A stretch of 64,000 bases of DNA from Desulfovibrio sp. UIB00 (GCF_022508225.1 NZ_JAETXJ010000011.1:1-64000), one strand, 5' to 3'; shown: positions 42,663 to 52,350, counted from the first letter of the stretch. Program-made: numbers and translations. Notes: a model not told the origin generated them from the letters alone.

Positions 42663-44720
42663 ATGTCAGACGCACAACAGCCGCATCAGGGCAATCTAGC
42701 CAATCCCCTGGTGCTGGCCTTGGAAATATCAAGTTCAGCCCTTCTGCACGTCAGCAAAGAGCCTTTTCTCAGAGCAGCCATGGCCAGTATTGGCGAATCC
42801 TTGCACTGTGAGCAGGTGTCTCTTGTGGAATTTGACGATGAGCAGTGGTCTGCCCCAGTAGTCTGGCGGTCGGGCATTCGCAGTGCAACTGGTGATATGC
42901 CTGCGGCAACGCTCAACGACATGTCGCCGGTGCTGAACATGTTTGAAGAGGGCAAAAGCCTGTGCGTTGCCGATACCTCGGCCATGCCTGAAGGCCCGCA
43001 AAAAGCCCTGTTTCTCTCCCGTGGCATCAAATCGGCAATCTGCGTGCCCATCGCCCACGATGGCCAGCTTTTTGGCGGCATCTGCCTTTTGCGGCATCGC
43101 TATCGCGGGCAATGGTCCATTGAGGATTCCAGCCTTTGCCACCTTTTGAGCAGCATCCTTGCCATCACGTTGACGCATTTCCGTCTTTACGGGCAGTTGC
43201 AGCGCAAGCACAGACAACTGCACGACATCCTTGATGCCTTCACTGATCCTGTCTGCATTGTGGACATGGAGACATACAAGATTCTTTTCGTCAACAACAG
43301 TGTTGAAGAAACATATCCGCGCAAAGACGGCACGTTGTCCAACATCTGCTACAAAAGGCTCATGGGGCGGGATACGCCCTGCCCCTTTTGCACCAATGCC
43401 ATTATTGCCGCCTCCAGCGAGCCCTATCAGTGGACGTATGAAAACAAGGCCACCAGACGCACCTATACGGTCGTGGACAAGGCCATCAAGTGGGACAACG
43501 ACAAAACGGTTCGCCTCAGCATTTCACGCGATGTGACTGATCTGCTGCAAACCCAGCACGAAAAGCAGGATGCCGTGGTGGCCTCGCAGGCCAAAAGCGA
43601 ATTTCTGGCGCATATGAGCCATGAAATTCGCACGCCCATGAACGGCATCATCGGCCTCACCCATCTGGCCCTGCAATCCAATCCCAGCGACGAGCAGAAA
43701 AACTATCTGCAAAAAATCCGAACTTCCGCCACAAACTTGCTGGCCATCATCAACGATATTCTGGATCTTTCCAAGATCGAAGCCAACAAGATGGTGCTGG
43801 AAGACGCCAACTATCCGCTGGAAGACGTGCTTGAATTCGTACACACCTCGCTGCGCTTTCCCATTGAGCAGAAGGGGCTTGAGTATGAATGCAAACTTGG
43901 CGACGATGTGCCGCTGAAGCTCTGGGGCGACAGCCTGCGCCTCAAGCAGGTTTTGCTCAACCTCATGAACAATGCCGTCAAATTCACCGCCGAGGGGCGT
44001 ATCACCCTGCGAATTGACCGCGAGCTTTCTGGCGACAAAGACAGCCTGCACTTCAGAATTGCCGATACGGGCATGGGCATCAGCCGCGAATACCAGCAGC
44101 ACCTTTTTGATCCTTATACCCAGGCCAATGCGAGCATCAGCCGCCGCTTTGGCGGCACCGGCCTTGGGCTGAGCATCTGCAAACGCATTGCGGAACTCAT
44201 GCACGGCACGCTGTGGTGCGAGAGCGAGCTGGGCAAGGGTTCCACCTTCCACCTGAGCATTCCCTGCACGGCTGCCCGCAATATCTATTGCCCCCAGGAG
44301 CAGGCCGTCGCCACGGCAGAGCCGCTGGACGGAGCGGCAGAGTGCAGCATTCTGGTGGCGGAAGACAACGAGATCAACGTGGAAGTATTGCGCGCCATGC
44401 TGCGCCAGCTGGGCTTTGAATGCGATGTTGCGCCCAACGGCAAGGAAGCCCTGCGCATGGCCATGGAAACCCCATATGATATTGTGCTGATGGATGTTAA
44501 CATGCCCGTCATGGACGGCCTGACCGCCACGCGCGAACTGCGGAGCATGCTGCCGGAAAATGACGAGCAAAAAGCCCTGCCCATCATTGCCCTCACCGCC
44601 GCGACACTGCCTGACAACATTGCCGAAATCATCAACGCGGGCATGAACGACCACATTGGCAAGCCCTTCAGCATGGCTACCCTGCGCAATAAACTCGCCA
44701 AGTGGCTCAAGCTCCACTGA
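42663..44720 (+). CDS. Hybrid sensor histidine kinase (GAF-PAS-HisKA-HATPase-REC)
   Basis: A 685-residue cytoplasmic protein from the ATG giving MSDAQQPHQG; a TTG four codons earlier is possible. Domains in order: GAF (LHVSKEPFLRAAMASIGE to ITLTHFRLY), a PAS domain (ILDAFTDPVCIVDMETYKILFVNN) with a Cys-rich CPFCTN segment, HisKA with the H-box KSEFLAHMSHEIRTPMNGI, HATPase with NLMNNAVKF, DTGMGIS and RRFGGTGLGLSI, and a receiver with the phosphorylatable Asp in DIVLMDVNMPVMDGL. There are no membrane segments, so it senses an intracellular signal; the PAS cysteines could bind a redox or metal ligand. No partner regulator gene is adjacent. Confidence 0.9.
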   Translation: MSDAQQPHQGNLANPLVLALEISSSALLHVSKEPFLRAAMASIGESLHCEQVSLVEFDDEQWSAPVVWRSGIRSATGDMPAATLNDMSPVLNMFEEGKSLCVADTSAMPEGPQKALFLSRGIKSAICVPIAHDGQLFGGICLLRHRYRGQWSIEDSSLCHLLSSILAITLTHFRLYGQLQRKHRQLHDILDAFTDPVCIVDMETYKILFVNNSVEETYPRKDGTLSNICYKRLMGRDTPCPFCTNAIIAASSEPYQWTYENKATRRTYTVVDKAIKWDNDKTVRLSISRDVTDLLQTQHEKQDAVVASQAKSEFLAHMSHEIRTPMNGIIGLTHLALQSNPSDEQKNYLQKIRTSATNLLAIINDILDLSKIEANKMVLEDANYPLEDVLEFVHTSLRFPIEQKGLEYECKLGDDVPLKLWGDSLRLKQVLLNLMNNAVKFTAEGRITLRIDRELSGDKDSLHFRIADTGMGISREYQQHLFDPYTQANASISRRFGGTGLGLSICKRIAELMHGTLWCESELGKGSTFHLSIPCTAARNIYCPQEQAVATAEPLDGAAECSILVAEDNEINVEVLRAMLRQLGFECDVAPNGKEALRMAMETPYDIVLMDVNMPVMDGLTATRELRSMLPENDEQKALPIIALTAATLPDNIAEIINAGMNDHIGKPFSMATLRNKLAKWLKLH

Positions 44721-44735
44721 ACATCCCGACAAATC

Positions 44736-45224
44736 ATGGCTGCCGCAAAAGTCTCCAAAACCAATGCCGCCAGAATTCTTGAAGGCTTGGGCATTTCCTA
44801 CGAACTGCACACTGCTGACGTGGACGAAAATGACCTGTCAGCCGTGACCATGGCGCACAATCTGGGGGTTGACCCTGCCTGCGTTTTCAAAACTCTGGTA
44901 GCCAGAGGCGACAAAACAGGCGTGCTCATGGCCTGCATCCCTGCTGCGGCGGAGCTTGACCTCAAGGCGCTGGCTGCCGCATCTGGCAACAAGCATGTGG
45001 AAATGGTTCCGCTCAAGGATGTTCGTCCCCTCACCGGCTATATGCGCGGCGGCTGCTCCCCCCTTGGAGCCAAGAAGGCCTATCCGGTTTTTTTGGACGA
45101 AAACGCCATCCTGCTTGAAACCATCTTTGTGAGCGCAGGCCAGCGCGGCGTTCAGCTGTGCCTCAAGCCGGATGATCTGCTACGCGCTGTTGAAGGGCAA
45201 TACGCCCCAGTGGCGCGCATTTAG
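44736..45224 (+). CDS. ybaK: YbaK/EbsC-family Cys-tRNA(Pro) deacylase
   Basis: A 162-residue single-domain protein of the usual size. Family motifs: KTNAARILEGLGISYELH, VFKTLVARGD with the conserved Lys, GVLMACIPAAAELDLKALAAASG, VPLKDVRPLTGYMRGGCSPLGAKKAYPVFLDE (the GGxSPxGxKK signature) and ILLETIFVSAGQRGVQLCL. YbaK hydrolyses Cys mischarged onto tRNA-Pro and so protects translation fidelity. It begins 15 bases after the kinase stop and is probably cotranscribed, though functionally unrelated. Confidence 0.93.
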   Translation: MAAAKVSKTNAARILEGLGISYELHTADVDENDLSAVTMAHNLGVDPACVFKTLVARGDKTGVLMACIPAAAELDLKALAAASGNKHVEMVPLKDVRPLTGYMRGGCSPLGAKKAYPVFLDENAILLETIFVSAGQRGVQLCLKPDDLLRAVEGQYAPVARI

Positions 45225-45358
45225 TAGTTCCGCCCGCTAGTTCCTGCATAAAATCAGCCCACCGGGGCAGACACGCACAAGCTGCCACGTGGGTATCATC
45301 ACCAGCACTTCACGGCGCATGCTCGGCCCATCTGCCCATCGGACAAGGAGATCCATCC

Positions 45359-46210
45359 GTGCAGTATTATCACGCAGATGTATTTTGCAAGGAGCCCATG
45401 ACCGGCAACGGGCTGACTGTTTTTATTGCCAAGACCTTTCCAGAAAGCGCAGTCATGCAGCAGATCGCCAGGGAATTCAGGCAGTTTGAAACAATCTTCC
45501 TTGTGCGGCGGGGCGATGCTGTTTTTGACGCGCGCATCTTTACGGTTGAAGAAGAACTGGATTTCGCCGGGCATCCAATTCTAGGCGCTGCTGCGGTTGT
45601 GCAACGCGAATTTTTTCAGGAGGCCTCCAGCACGATTCTGTTCACCCTGAACAGCAAGCAGGTCTCTGTTTTTTGTTCGGCGCATGGCGATTTTTATGAT
45701 TGCTGCATGGATCAGGGACCAGCGGAATTTATTTGCGCCCTGGAGCCGGAAGCGTACACAACGTATTTGCAGCCGCTGAATCTTGCACCGCACAATATTG
45801 CTGCCGGATTTCCCCTGGAAGTAGTTTCCACAGGGCTGCCCTATCTTCTGGTGCCCCTTGCCTCAGGCCTGGAGCAGGCCCGCATTCTCATGACGGATTA
45901 CGAATCAAGGCTCGCACAGATCGGCGCAAAATTCGCGTATATTTTTGACGTCAACGCGGTTGAAGGCAGAACCTGGGACAATGCGGGCATGGCGGAAGAC
46001 GTAGCCACAGGCAGCGCCGCAGGACCAGTTGGAGCCTACCTGTACAAGCACAACAAATTTTCGCCCGCACAGGAAATACTTATTCGGCAGGGGCGCTTTG
46101 TGGGGCGTGACTCGGAAATCAGCGTCCGCAGAGACAAAGCCAGCGGCAACATGCTGGTGAGCGGTCAGGTTCGTTTGCTCGTGCGCGGGGAATGTCTTCC
46201 GGGCATGTAA
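45359..46210 (+). CDS. PhzF-family protein
   Basis: A 283-residue PhzF-fold protein. It begins at a GTG with AAGGAG eight bases upstream (QYYHADVFCKEPMTGNGLTVFI). Further marks: the catalytic-region Glu in REFRQFETIFLV, FDARIFTVEEELDFAGHPILGAAAVV (GHPTLGaA motif) and AEDVATGSAAGPVGAYLYKH (GSAxGp motif). Family members are isomerases or epimerases with a diaminopimelate-epimerase-like two-lobed fold; PhzF itself acts in phenazine synthesis, but most homologues have unknown substrates. There is no phenazine cluster here. It stands alone, with a bidirectional terminator after it. Confidence 0.88.
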   Translation: MQYYHADVFCKEPMTGNGLTVFIAKTFPESAVMQQIAREFRQFETIFLVRRGDAVFDARIFTVEEELDFAGHPILGAAAVVQREFFQEASSTILFTLNSKQVSVFCSAHGDFYDCCMDQGPAEFICALEPEAYTTYLQPLNLAPHNIAAGFPLEVVSTGLPYLLVPLASGLEQARILMTDYESRLAQIGAKFAYIFDVNAVEGRTWDNAGMAEDVATGSAAGPVGAYLYKHNKFSPAQEILIRQGRFVGRDSEISVRRDKASGNMLVSGQVRLLVRGECLPGM

Positions 46211-46240
46211 AACCTATCCTGTCAAAAGCGCGCAAAAAAC

Positions 46241-46291
46241 AAAGGCCCGCTTCCTTCTCTGCCATTGGCAGCACAAGGAAACGGGCCTTTT
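46241..46291. terminator. Bidirectional terminator between PhzF and rubredoxin genes
   Basis: A long hairpin: AAAGGCCCG and CTTCCTT pair with AAGGAA and CGGGCCTTTT with one bulge around an 18-base loop. It has As on the left and Ts on the right, so it can end transcripts from both converging genes. Confidence 0.8.
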
Positions 46292-46324
46292 CAAAACTCA
46301 CCGCAAGGGTATTGGATTCTTGGC

Positions 46325-46513
46325 TTAGCCTTCGTCACTCAAAGGACGAAAGCTCTTTTTTGTTGCCCCGCATACAGGGCATTTCCAGTCTTCTGGCAGA
46401 TCTTCAAAACGGGTTCCAGCCGGTATTTTATGGCGTTTGTCGCCCCGGTCGGGGTCGTAAACATAGCCGCAATTGACCATCTGGCAACGCCACATATCCT
46501 TGGGTTCAGCCAT
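46325..46513 (-). CDS. Rubredoxin, type 2 (CX4C)
   Basis: A 62-residue one-iron electron carrier. The Fe(S-Cys)4 ligands are clear: [14 protein letters not shown] gives a CX4C pair rather than the usual CX2C, and [10 protein letters not shown] gives CX2C. As I recall, a rubredoxin with this insertion is encoded with bacterioferritin in D. desulfuricans, and is proposed to be its electron donor. Here too it directly follows the bacterioferritin gene, 15 bases downstream. It is cytoplasmic. Length and motifs are complete. Confidence 0.95.
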   Translation of the reverse strand: MAEPKDMWRCQMVNCGYVYDPDRGDKRHKIPAGTRFEDLPEDWKCPVCGATKKSFRPLSDEG

Positions 46514-46528
46514 GCTCTGCCCCGCCTG

Positions 46529-47068
46529 TTAGCCCGCTGCGGGCGTTGCGGTCACAAAGCCCTTGCTGGCCGGGCCAGTGGTGGAAGGCGTACCGGCAAT
46601 CTTGGCAAGGTAGGTATCGCCAAGTTTTTTGATATGCCCGTCAATATTGTCGTAATAGGTCAGGTGGGCCTGCTCCTCGTCAATGATCCGTTCAAAGAGC
46701 CGGGCAGAAACAATGTCGCCCGCATCCTTACAGATGGCGAGAAAACCGCTGTAAGCCTCAATGGTGGCTTCTTCCTGATTGGCGTCAGCCTCGTAGATAA
46801 CGGTCACTTCCTGCCCGGTAACGATCTTGCCGTCTTTCTGGGTAGTGGGCTCGCCGCCCAGTTCCTTGATGCGTTCGGCAAAATTTTCGGCATGACGCAT
46901 TTCGTCAATGGCGATAAGCTTCATGTTGGCAGCAAGCTCGCCATAATCCATATCGTCCAGATTGTAGTGCTGGTTCATATACTGATGGATGGCGAACAGC
47001 TCCATGGCGCGCGCCTTGTTCAGTACTTCGATGACGTTAGCCTTCCGGCTTTCCCTGTTTTCAGCCAT
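46529..47068 (-). CDS. bfr: Bacterioferritin
   Basis: A 179-residue ferritin-fold protein. Di-iron ferroxidase ligands are at the positions known for the D. desulfuricans protein: Glu23 (ARAMELFAIHQY), Glu56 and His59 (IDEMRHAENF), Glu99 (ADANQEEATI), Glu132 and His135 (IDEEQAHLTYYD). Met57 is the expected axial haem ligand; the characterised orthologue, as I recall, carries an unusual iron-coproporphyrin. It stores iron and removes peroxide or oxygen by oxidising Fe(II). The gene is the first of the bfr-rubredoxin operon and has a near-palindromic PerR/Fur-like box 34 bases upstream. Confidence 0.95.
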   Translation of the reverse strand: MAENRESRKANVIEVLNKARAMELFAIHQYMNQHYNLDDMDYGELAANMKLIAIDEMRHAENFAERIKELGGEPTTQKDGKIVTGQEVTVIYEADANQEEATIEAYSGFLAICKDAGDIVSARLFERIIDEEQAHLTYYDNIDGHIKKLGDTYLAKIAGTPSTTGPASKGFVTATPAAG

Positions 47069-47101
47069 GACGCAAGCTCCTTGGTTATAACAGGTTCAAG
47101 A

Positions 47102-47126
47102 TGCTATTTGCATAATACGAATAGCA
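47102..47126. promoter_or_regulatory. PerR/Fur-like operator upstream of bfr
   Basis: TGCTATT and AATAGCA flank an 11-base AT-rich centre, a near-perfect palindrome of the size bound by Fur-family dimers. It lies 34 bases before the bfr start codon, where it could overlap the promoter, and faces the gene for a PerR-like regulator that ends some 50 bases away. Confidence 0.55.
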
Positions 47127-47173
47127 AAATCTCACAAGCAGCCACAGCGCACACGGAAAATATTCGACAATAG

Positions 47174-47581
47174 TTACTGGGTTATTTCAAGCGATCTCGC
47201 GCAGGTTTCGCACACGCCGTCGTATTCCACCCGCGAACTCAAAATACTCGCAAAACCCATTGCCTGCATGCCTTCAACTGTGGGGGCCTGCTTGACGTCT
47301 TCAACATCGCCAACCCGGCCGCAATAAATGCAGCGAACATGCTGATGGTTTGAAATATCGCCATCAAAACGTTTGGTTGATCCTGCTGCTTCAAGACGGC
47401 GGATCTCTCCGCTGTCTGCCAGAAAATCCAAATTCCGGTACACAGTGCCCAGGCTTATTCGGGGCAAACGCTCGCGCACGATGCTGTACAGCTCATCCGC
47501 AGTAGGATGGCTCTTGAGCTTGCGCAGTTCTTCCAAAATGACTGCCCGCTGCCGGGTCATTCGTGTTTGTGTTTGAGCCAT
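47174..47581 (-). CDS. PerR-like Fur-family regulator
   Basis: A 135-residue Fur-family protein. The winged helix reads MTRQRAVILEELRKLKSHPTADELYSIVRERLPRISLGTVYRNLDFLADSGEIRRLE. The dimerisation half keeps the regulatory His cluster (SNHQHVRCIYC) and two structural CXXC pairs (CIYC, CETC). Without the long His-rich tail of true Fur it is closer to PerR, which senses peroxide with a bound metal and controls oxidative-stress genes. It lies just upstream of the bacterioferritin-rubredoxin operon on the same strand, with a gap that carries the operator-like palindrome, so it likely represses that operon. Confidence 0.88.
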   Translation of the reverse strand: MAQTQTRMTRQRAVILEELRKLKSHPTADELYSIVRERLPRISLGTVYRNLDFLADSGEIRRLEAAGSTKRFDGDISNHQHVRCIYCGRVGDVEDVKQAPTVEGMQAMGFASILSSRVEYDGVCETCARSLEITQ

Positions 47582-47867
47582 GCCAGCCTCCAGTGTTGCT
47601 AAAAATTACTGTTATCGCGGAATACTGTCAAGCCCAAACTCAACCAAAAGACTAAGACTTCTGCCTGGCGAAAAACAGTGCGCAATGGCTGCTTATCGGG
47701 AATATGGTTCCCATGCGGAAAAAAGCCGTGAGGCGGCTCCAGTCCAGCCAGAACGCGCGCCACAAGGGCATAAAAACATACCATCGCAGTGCGGGTAAAT
47801 AAATAACTTTCAGAAAAGCGTCAAGGCGTAACCCCAAATTACATCAGTCTACAGGGGCCGCGCTTGC
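47582..47867. other. Noncoding gap between PerR-like and glucokinase genes
   Basis: About 290 bases on the upstream side of the PerR-like gene and the downstream side of glucokinase. It should hold the promoter of the PerR-like gene. I see no clear terminator, operator or small gene. Confidence 0.3.
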
Positions 47868-48860
47868 CTAGCCCTTTTCCGCCTGGGGCATATGGCAGAA
47901 ATGCTCCACAGCTGCGCACGCCGCACCCCACAGACCACTGTTTCCATCGGCGATAAGATAAATAGGAACAGAGGCCGCAATGCCGCCAATATCGGGCACC
48001 AGACCAAGCTCTTGCAAAAAGGCCGGATGCGTCAGGCACAGGGGATTTTTGGCGGCGATGCCGCCAGCAATCCACAATCCGCCACGGCAGAGCGTGGTCA
48101 GGATCCACTGGCGGCAAAAACGACCCCAAAATCTGGCATACCACAACAGCGTGGGCGTTTCGTGCGACAGCGCCTCTGCACCCACGGCGGGGGGGTAAAA
48201 AAACTGGCCGGAAAGATAGTAGTGCAGCACGGAGAGCCCTTCACCGGAAAGCACATTTTCCGCCGTGGGGTAATCGCGTCCCAGTTCACGGGCTAGGAAG
48301 GCCTGATAGGCCTGTTCTTCCGGCCCAACAAAAGCAAAGGCCGTATGCCCGGCCTCCGAGGGCACGGCCAGCCAGCTTCCGGCAGAGTCAGGCCCGCCCG
48401 AGCGCACCAGCATGGCAGCGCCAAGGCCAGTGCCAGCGCCAAGCACGGCCCGGGTTTCTCTGGATTCGTCAATGGATCGGGTGCTGCTGCGTACAAGCGC
48501 GGCCGCTGTACCGCAGGGCGTCAGCGTGGCAAAGGCCTGCGCGCTGAAATCGTTGAGCAGCAGGCAGCAGGCCAGGCTGTACTGCTGTGCTACGCCATTA
48601 AGATCAACACGCAACTGCCCGTTGGTGAGTTTGCCGCGCAGACCCTTCACAGGCCCGGCAAGGGCAATGACGAGAGAATCACCCGCAGAAAATGGAGATT
48701 GTAAAAGCTGCTGCATGGCTTGCAGCACATCGTGGGCATTGCCCAGATCAGCCGACTTTGCCCACACCGCAGAAATAAGCGTGAGATTGCCCTCATACAC
48801 TATGAACAGGGCAAATCTTGCGTTGGTTCCACCTATATCTGCTGCGAAGATGCGTTGCAT
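47868..48860 (-). CDS. glk: Glucokinase
   Basis: A 330-residue member of the bacterial glucokinase family. ATP-site phosphate loop: FAADIGGTNARFALF; catalytic base region: LLLNDFSAQAFA; glucose-binding GAGTGLGAAML and the PSEAGHTAFA segment; and the GGLWIAGGIAAKNP adenosine site. It phosphorylates glucose to glucose 6-phosphate for glycolysis or for envelope-sugar synthesis. It is the last gene of a minus-strand run, 27 bases after hldE, so it may feed hexose phosphate to the same envelope-sugar pathways. A TTTTTTTACCCCCCC stretch in the middle is a possible slippage site, but less notable in a GC-rich gene. Confidence 0.9.
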   Translation of the reverse strand: MQRIFAADIGGTNARFALFIVYEGNLTLISAVWAKSADLGNAHDVLQAMQQLLQSPFSAGDSLVIALAGPVKGLRGKLTNGQLRVDLNGVAQQYSLACCLLLNDFSAQAFATLTPCGTAAALVRSSTRSIDESRETRAVLGAGTGLGAAMLVRSGGPDSAGSWLAVPSEAGHTAFAFVGPEEQAYQAFLARELGRDYPTAENVLSGEGLSVLHYYLSGQFFYPPAVGAEALSHETPTLLWYARFWGRFCRQWILTTLCRGGLWIAGGIAAKNPLCLTHPAFLQELGLVPDIGGIAASVPIYLIADGNSGLWGAACAAVEHFCHMPQAEKG

Positions 48861-48887
48861 GTACGGCTGAAAACTCCGGCGGCTGGT

Positions 48888-50345
48888 CTAGGTGACATCC
48901 CGCTGGTTATCGATTTTGCGCACTATGCCCGTAGTGCTGCAACCGTCTACCAAGCGGGCAAGATAGACCCTGCCGCCCCCCTGCTGCACGACATCGGCCC
49001 CAACCACAGTATCAATGGTGTAGTCGCTGCCTTTCACGAGCACATCAGGCCGCAGGGCCGAGATGAGTTCAAACGGGGTATCTTCGTCAAAAAGCACAAT
49101 GGCGTCCACGTCTGACAGAGCAGCCAGCAGCAAGGCGCGGCTGTTTTCGTTCTGGATGGGACGGGTCGGCCCCTTAAGGCGGCGCACAGAGGCATCGCTG
49201 TTGAGTCCCACAATCAGGTGGTCGCCCTGAGCAGCGCTCTGCCGGATAAGGGAAATATGACCAGGATGCAGCAGGTCAAAGCAACCGTTGGTAAAAACCA
49301 CAGTTTCGTTTTTTCTGCGCCATTCTTCAATTTTTTCAACAAGATTCTTAACGCTAAAAAGCTTGGGATTGTCGGCCTGTTCGCGCAGCGCCTCGTTAAG
49401 CTCTGCAATAGACACGGGCGCAGTGCCCATTTTACCCACGGCGACCCCTGCCGCCGCATTGGCAAGGTGCATGCTTTCGGCCCAGGGCAGGCCTTTGCCC
49501 ACGCATGCTGCCAGAGTGGCAATGGCGGTATCGCCTGCGCCGGAAACGTCGGCCACTTCGCGCACTGCGGCGCGGCAGTAAACAGGTGCTTCATCAGGGG
49601 TGAACAGGGCCATGCCCTTTGGCCCCCGCGTTATAAGCAGGCGGTCAATGCCGTAGCGGGAGCGCAGCTCCCCGGCAAGAGTTTCGCGGCGGGGCCTGCT
49701 GAGCGTTACGCCAGCGTCCAGACCGCAGGCGGCGTCAAATTCCCCGGCATTGGGGGTAACGCAGTGCGCTCCGGCATAGCGCCGCCAGTCGCTGCCCTTG
49801 GGATCAACCAACACGGCGATGCCGAGACGGCGAGCTTCTTCAATGATTATCTGGCACAAATTGCAGCCGCTGGCCGATTCAAGCAACACGCCCTTGGCAT
49901 AATCAGAGAGAATAACCGCATGCCGCCCCGGCAACAGAGAAAGGACCTGTTTTTTCAAAGCGCCAGCTTCTTCTGCACCGAGAGGAGCGCTTACTTCCTC
50001 GTCAAGGCGCAGCAGTTGCTGCCCCTGCGCAAGAACGCGCGTCTTGCAGGTGGTGCGGCGGCTGGGCGAAACGGACAGCCCGTCTGCAATTCCCTCAGCC
50101 GCGAGCGCCGCGCGCAGGTCGCTGGCTGCGGCATCCTGCCCCACTACGCCAGCCACTGCCACATCAACGCCAAGGCGCACAAGGTTACGCGCCACGTTGG
50201 CAGCACCGCCCGGCACAGACCAGCGTTTTGCCGCAGACACCACCGGCACCGGGGCCTCGGGAGAAATCCTTTTGACCTGTCCTGCAATGTAATGGTCAAG
50301 CATCACATCGCCCACAACCAGTATGCGTACTCCGTCAAAATTCAT
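48888..50345 (-). CDS. hldE: Bifunctional heptose-7-phosphate kinase/heptose-1-phosphate adenylyltransferase
   Basis: A 485-residue HldE (RfaE) with both domains. The N-terminal ribokinase-like kinase (~1-320) has RILVVGDVMLDHYIAGQVKRISPEAPVPVV, PGGAANVARNLVRLG and the catalytic DVSGAGDTAIATLAA. The C-terminal nucleotidyltransferase has VFTNGCFDLLHPGHISLI (HxGH), GLNSDASVRRLKGPTRP and VLVKGSDYT. It makes ADP-heptose for the lipopolysaccharide inner core. GGAGAG lies before the ATG. It follows the ABC/glycosyltransferase fusion gene by about 20 bases, in the same minus-strand run. Confidence 0.96.
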   Translation of the reverse strand: MNFDGVRILVVGDVMLDHYIAGQVKRISPEAPVPVVSAAKRWSVPGGAANVARNLVRLGVDVAVAGVVGQDAAASDLRAALAAEGIADGLSVSPSRRTTCKTRVLAQGQQLLRLDEEVSAPLGAEEAGALKKQVLSLLPGRHAVILSDYAKGVLLESASGCNLCQIIIEEARRLGIAVLVDPKGSDWRRYAGAHCVTPNAGEFDAACGLDAGVTLSRPRRETLAGELRSRYGIDRLLITRGPKGMALFTPDEAPVYCRAAVREVADVSGAGDTAIATLAACVGKGLPWAESMHLANAAAGVAVGKMGTAPVSIAELNEALREQADNPKLFSVKNLVEKIEEWRRKNETVVFTNGCFDLLHPGHISLIRQSAAQGDHLIVGLNSDASVRRLKGPTRPIQNENSRALLLAALSDVDAIVLFDEDTPFELISALRPDVLVKGSDYTIDTVVGADVVQQGGGRVYLARLVDGCSTTGIVRKIDNQRDVT

Positions 50346-50364
50346 GACGCTCTCCCGGCGTGGT

Positions 50365-52350
50365 TCAGGCCTTGCCGCAGGCTTTTTTGATCAGCTCGGT
50401 CAGGCGGGCTTCGGTGCGGTCTGTATCGACAAGGGTGACTACCGACTTGCGGGCGGCCTCGCCAAGACGTTTGCGCTCCTCGGGACGGGAGGCAAGTGCT
50501 TCCAGAACGTCCGCCAGCGCGCCCACATTGTCTTGCGGCACAAGGCGTCCATTGCCGCCGTCCGTAATGGCTTCCGCATGGCCGGGCAGGTCGCTGGCAA
50601 CAACCGCAAGGCCAAAGGCCAGGGCTTCCACCAGAGCCGAAGGCACACCATCGGCCTCCCCGCCAGTGGTCTTGCGTCCAGGAGCCACAAAAACATCCGC
50701 ACGGTTGTACATATCCGCCATGTTTTCATGGGGAATCTGCCCGGCAAACTGCACCGAACCACGAAGCCCAAGCCGCCAGACAAGCCAGCGCAAGCGCAGC
50801 TTTTCCGGCCCCTGGCCCACAAAGGTCAGTGAAAAGTTCACATTTCTGTCGGCCAGCAGGCGGCATGCCCGGAGCAGCAGATCGTACCCTTTGCGGCGTG
50901 CAATGGTGCCCACTGCCAGCAGGTTGAAATCCGCAGCCTTATCCGCATCATTGGCGGCATCGCCCCCAGCGGGAACAGGCATCTGCTCTTCCATATCCTC
51001 CGGAGGCGTGAGGGTAAGGGGATCGCGCAGCACGAGCAGTTTGTCTTTCAGCTCGGGCAGCAATTGCAGCATGGCATCGCGCGTGGCCTCTGTATCGCAG
51101 CGCACAAACTCTGCATCCGCGCCCTTGGCGGCCCAGTTGAGGCCGGGCTCAGTCATATCCTGAGCGCGCACGGCAAAAGCATACGGCACATGCAGCAGGC
51201 GCGAGGCAACCCAGCTGGCGGTTGCCGGGCCGTGGGCCCCTGCCGCGTAGAAAAATTCGATCTTTTCTTCCTGGCCCCAACGCGCCAGCATGGCCCCGGC
51301 GCAGAATGCGCGCAGGTGATCCCACCAGCGACGGCCCCAGCGGCCCCGCCCCGGCAGTTTGCGCCAAAGCGCCCATAACTGCGACGAAGATCCTCGCATG
51401 AGCCTGAGCATACCCAGGCAGGCCGCAAGCACACGCAGCGCGCCAATGCGCCGCACAGCCAGCGGCAGGGCATAGCCCTCGGGATTTCCCAGAAATCCAT
51501 TATCGCGGATGGCGTAAATACGGGTAAGCAGGCCCGACGCATGCATACGGTGGGCCTCATCCATCAGGCACTGACCGGAGGCCTCTGGAAAGCTCTCGGC
51601 AACCATGGCGCCGCGCACCACAGGGGCAACCCCCTGGAGCAGGTTGTGCGAAATGGTGTCGGGCATTTGCGGCAGGTTGCGCTGGCGGCAGTGCAGAATG
51701 CCGTCTTCAAGGGTATAGATGCTGTCGCAAAATTCGGCCATCTTGGGGTCATGCGTAACCATAACCATGGAAACGCCGCCCGTATGGCAAAGCGAACGGA
51801 AATTATCCATGATAAGGCGGCTGGTTTTGGCGTCCAGCGCGCCCGTGGGTTCGTCAGCCAGCAGGATGCGCGGATTGTTGACCATAGCGCGGGCAATGGC
51901 CACGCGCTGCTGCTCGCCGCCCGAAAGGCGGTTGCTGCGGTAGTGCACACGCGCAGAAAGGCGCACAAGTTCAAGAGCGCGGATAACCCGCTCCCAGCGT
52001 TCCTCTGGCGGAATTTTCTCAAATATCAGGGGAAATTCAACATTTTCAAACACAGTCGAGTGGTCAAAAAGGTTGCTCGACTGCATGACAAAGCCCATGG
52101 TCCCACGGCGAAAACTGGCAGTCTGCTCACGGTCAAGCGTCAAGACATCCTTGCCAAGAATTTGCAAAGAGCCGGAGTCGGGCGCGTGCAACATGCCCAG
52201 CACGTGCAGCATGGTGGATTTGCCGCAGCCCGAAGGCCCCATGATGGCCACCATCTCGCCGGGAACAACTTCAATATTCACGCCACGCAGCACCGGTGAA
52301 AAACCGGCGTAGCATTTATATAAATCTTTGGCGACTATAACGGGTGCCAT
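50365..52350 (-). CDS. ABC transporter ATPase fused to a GT4 glycosyltransferase
   Basis: From the ATG after AAGGTGG ([14 protein letters not shown]), 661 residues. Residues 1-225 are a LolD/MacB-type ATPase: Walker [11 protein letters not shown]-loop MQSSNLFD, signature LSGGEQQR, Walker [14 protein letters not shown]-loop MVTHD. From ~260 to the end is a GT4 glycosyltransferase: [61 protein letters not shown] and the E-x7-E motif in [12 protein letters not shown]. The ATPase partner permease is encoded just upstream. Such a fusion is unusual and would tie energy coupling of lipid/lipoprotein or glycan export to a sugar transfer step. Confidence 0.88.
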   Translation of the reverse strand: MAPVIVAKDLYKCYAGFSPVLRGVNIEVVPGEMVAIMGPSGCGKSTMLHVLGMLHAPDSGSLQILGKDVLTLDREQTASFRRGTMGFVMQSSNLFDHSTVFENVEFPLIFEKIPPEERWERVIRALELVRLSARVHYRSNRLSGGEQQRVAIARAMVNNPRILLADEPTGALDAKTSRLIMDNFRSLCHTGGVSMVMVTHDPKMAEFCDSIYTLEDGILHCRQRNLPQMPDTISHNLLQGVAPVVRGAMVAESFPEASGQCLMDEAHRMHASGLLTRIYAIRDNGFLGNPEGYALPLAVRRIGALRVLAACLGMLRLMRGSSSQLWALWRKLPGRGRWGRRWWDHLRAFCAGAMLARWGQEEKIEFFYAAGAHGPATASWVASRLLHVPYAFAVRAQDMTEPGLNWAAKGADAEFVRCDTEATRDAMLQLLPELKDKLLVLRDPLTLTPPEDMEEQMPVPAGGDAANDADKAADFNLLAVGTIARRKGYDLLLRACRLLADRNVNFSLTFVGQGPEKLRLRWLVWRLGLRGSVQFAGQIPHENMADMYNRADVFVAPGRKTTGGEADGVPSALVEALAFGLAVVASDLPGHAEAITDGGNGRLVPQDNVGALADVLEALASRPEERKRLGEAARKSVVTLVDTDRTEARLTELIKKACGKA

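Noticed and set aside
48199..48215. C7 and T7 runs in glucokinase, and a G7 run near 55,568, as phase-variation tracts
   Set aside because: They lie in GC-rich core or conserved genes where such runs are closer to expectation; only the runs in the AT-rich glycan operon stand out.
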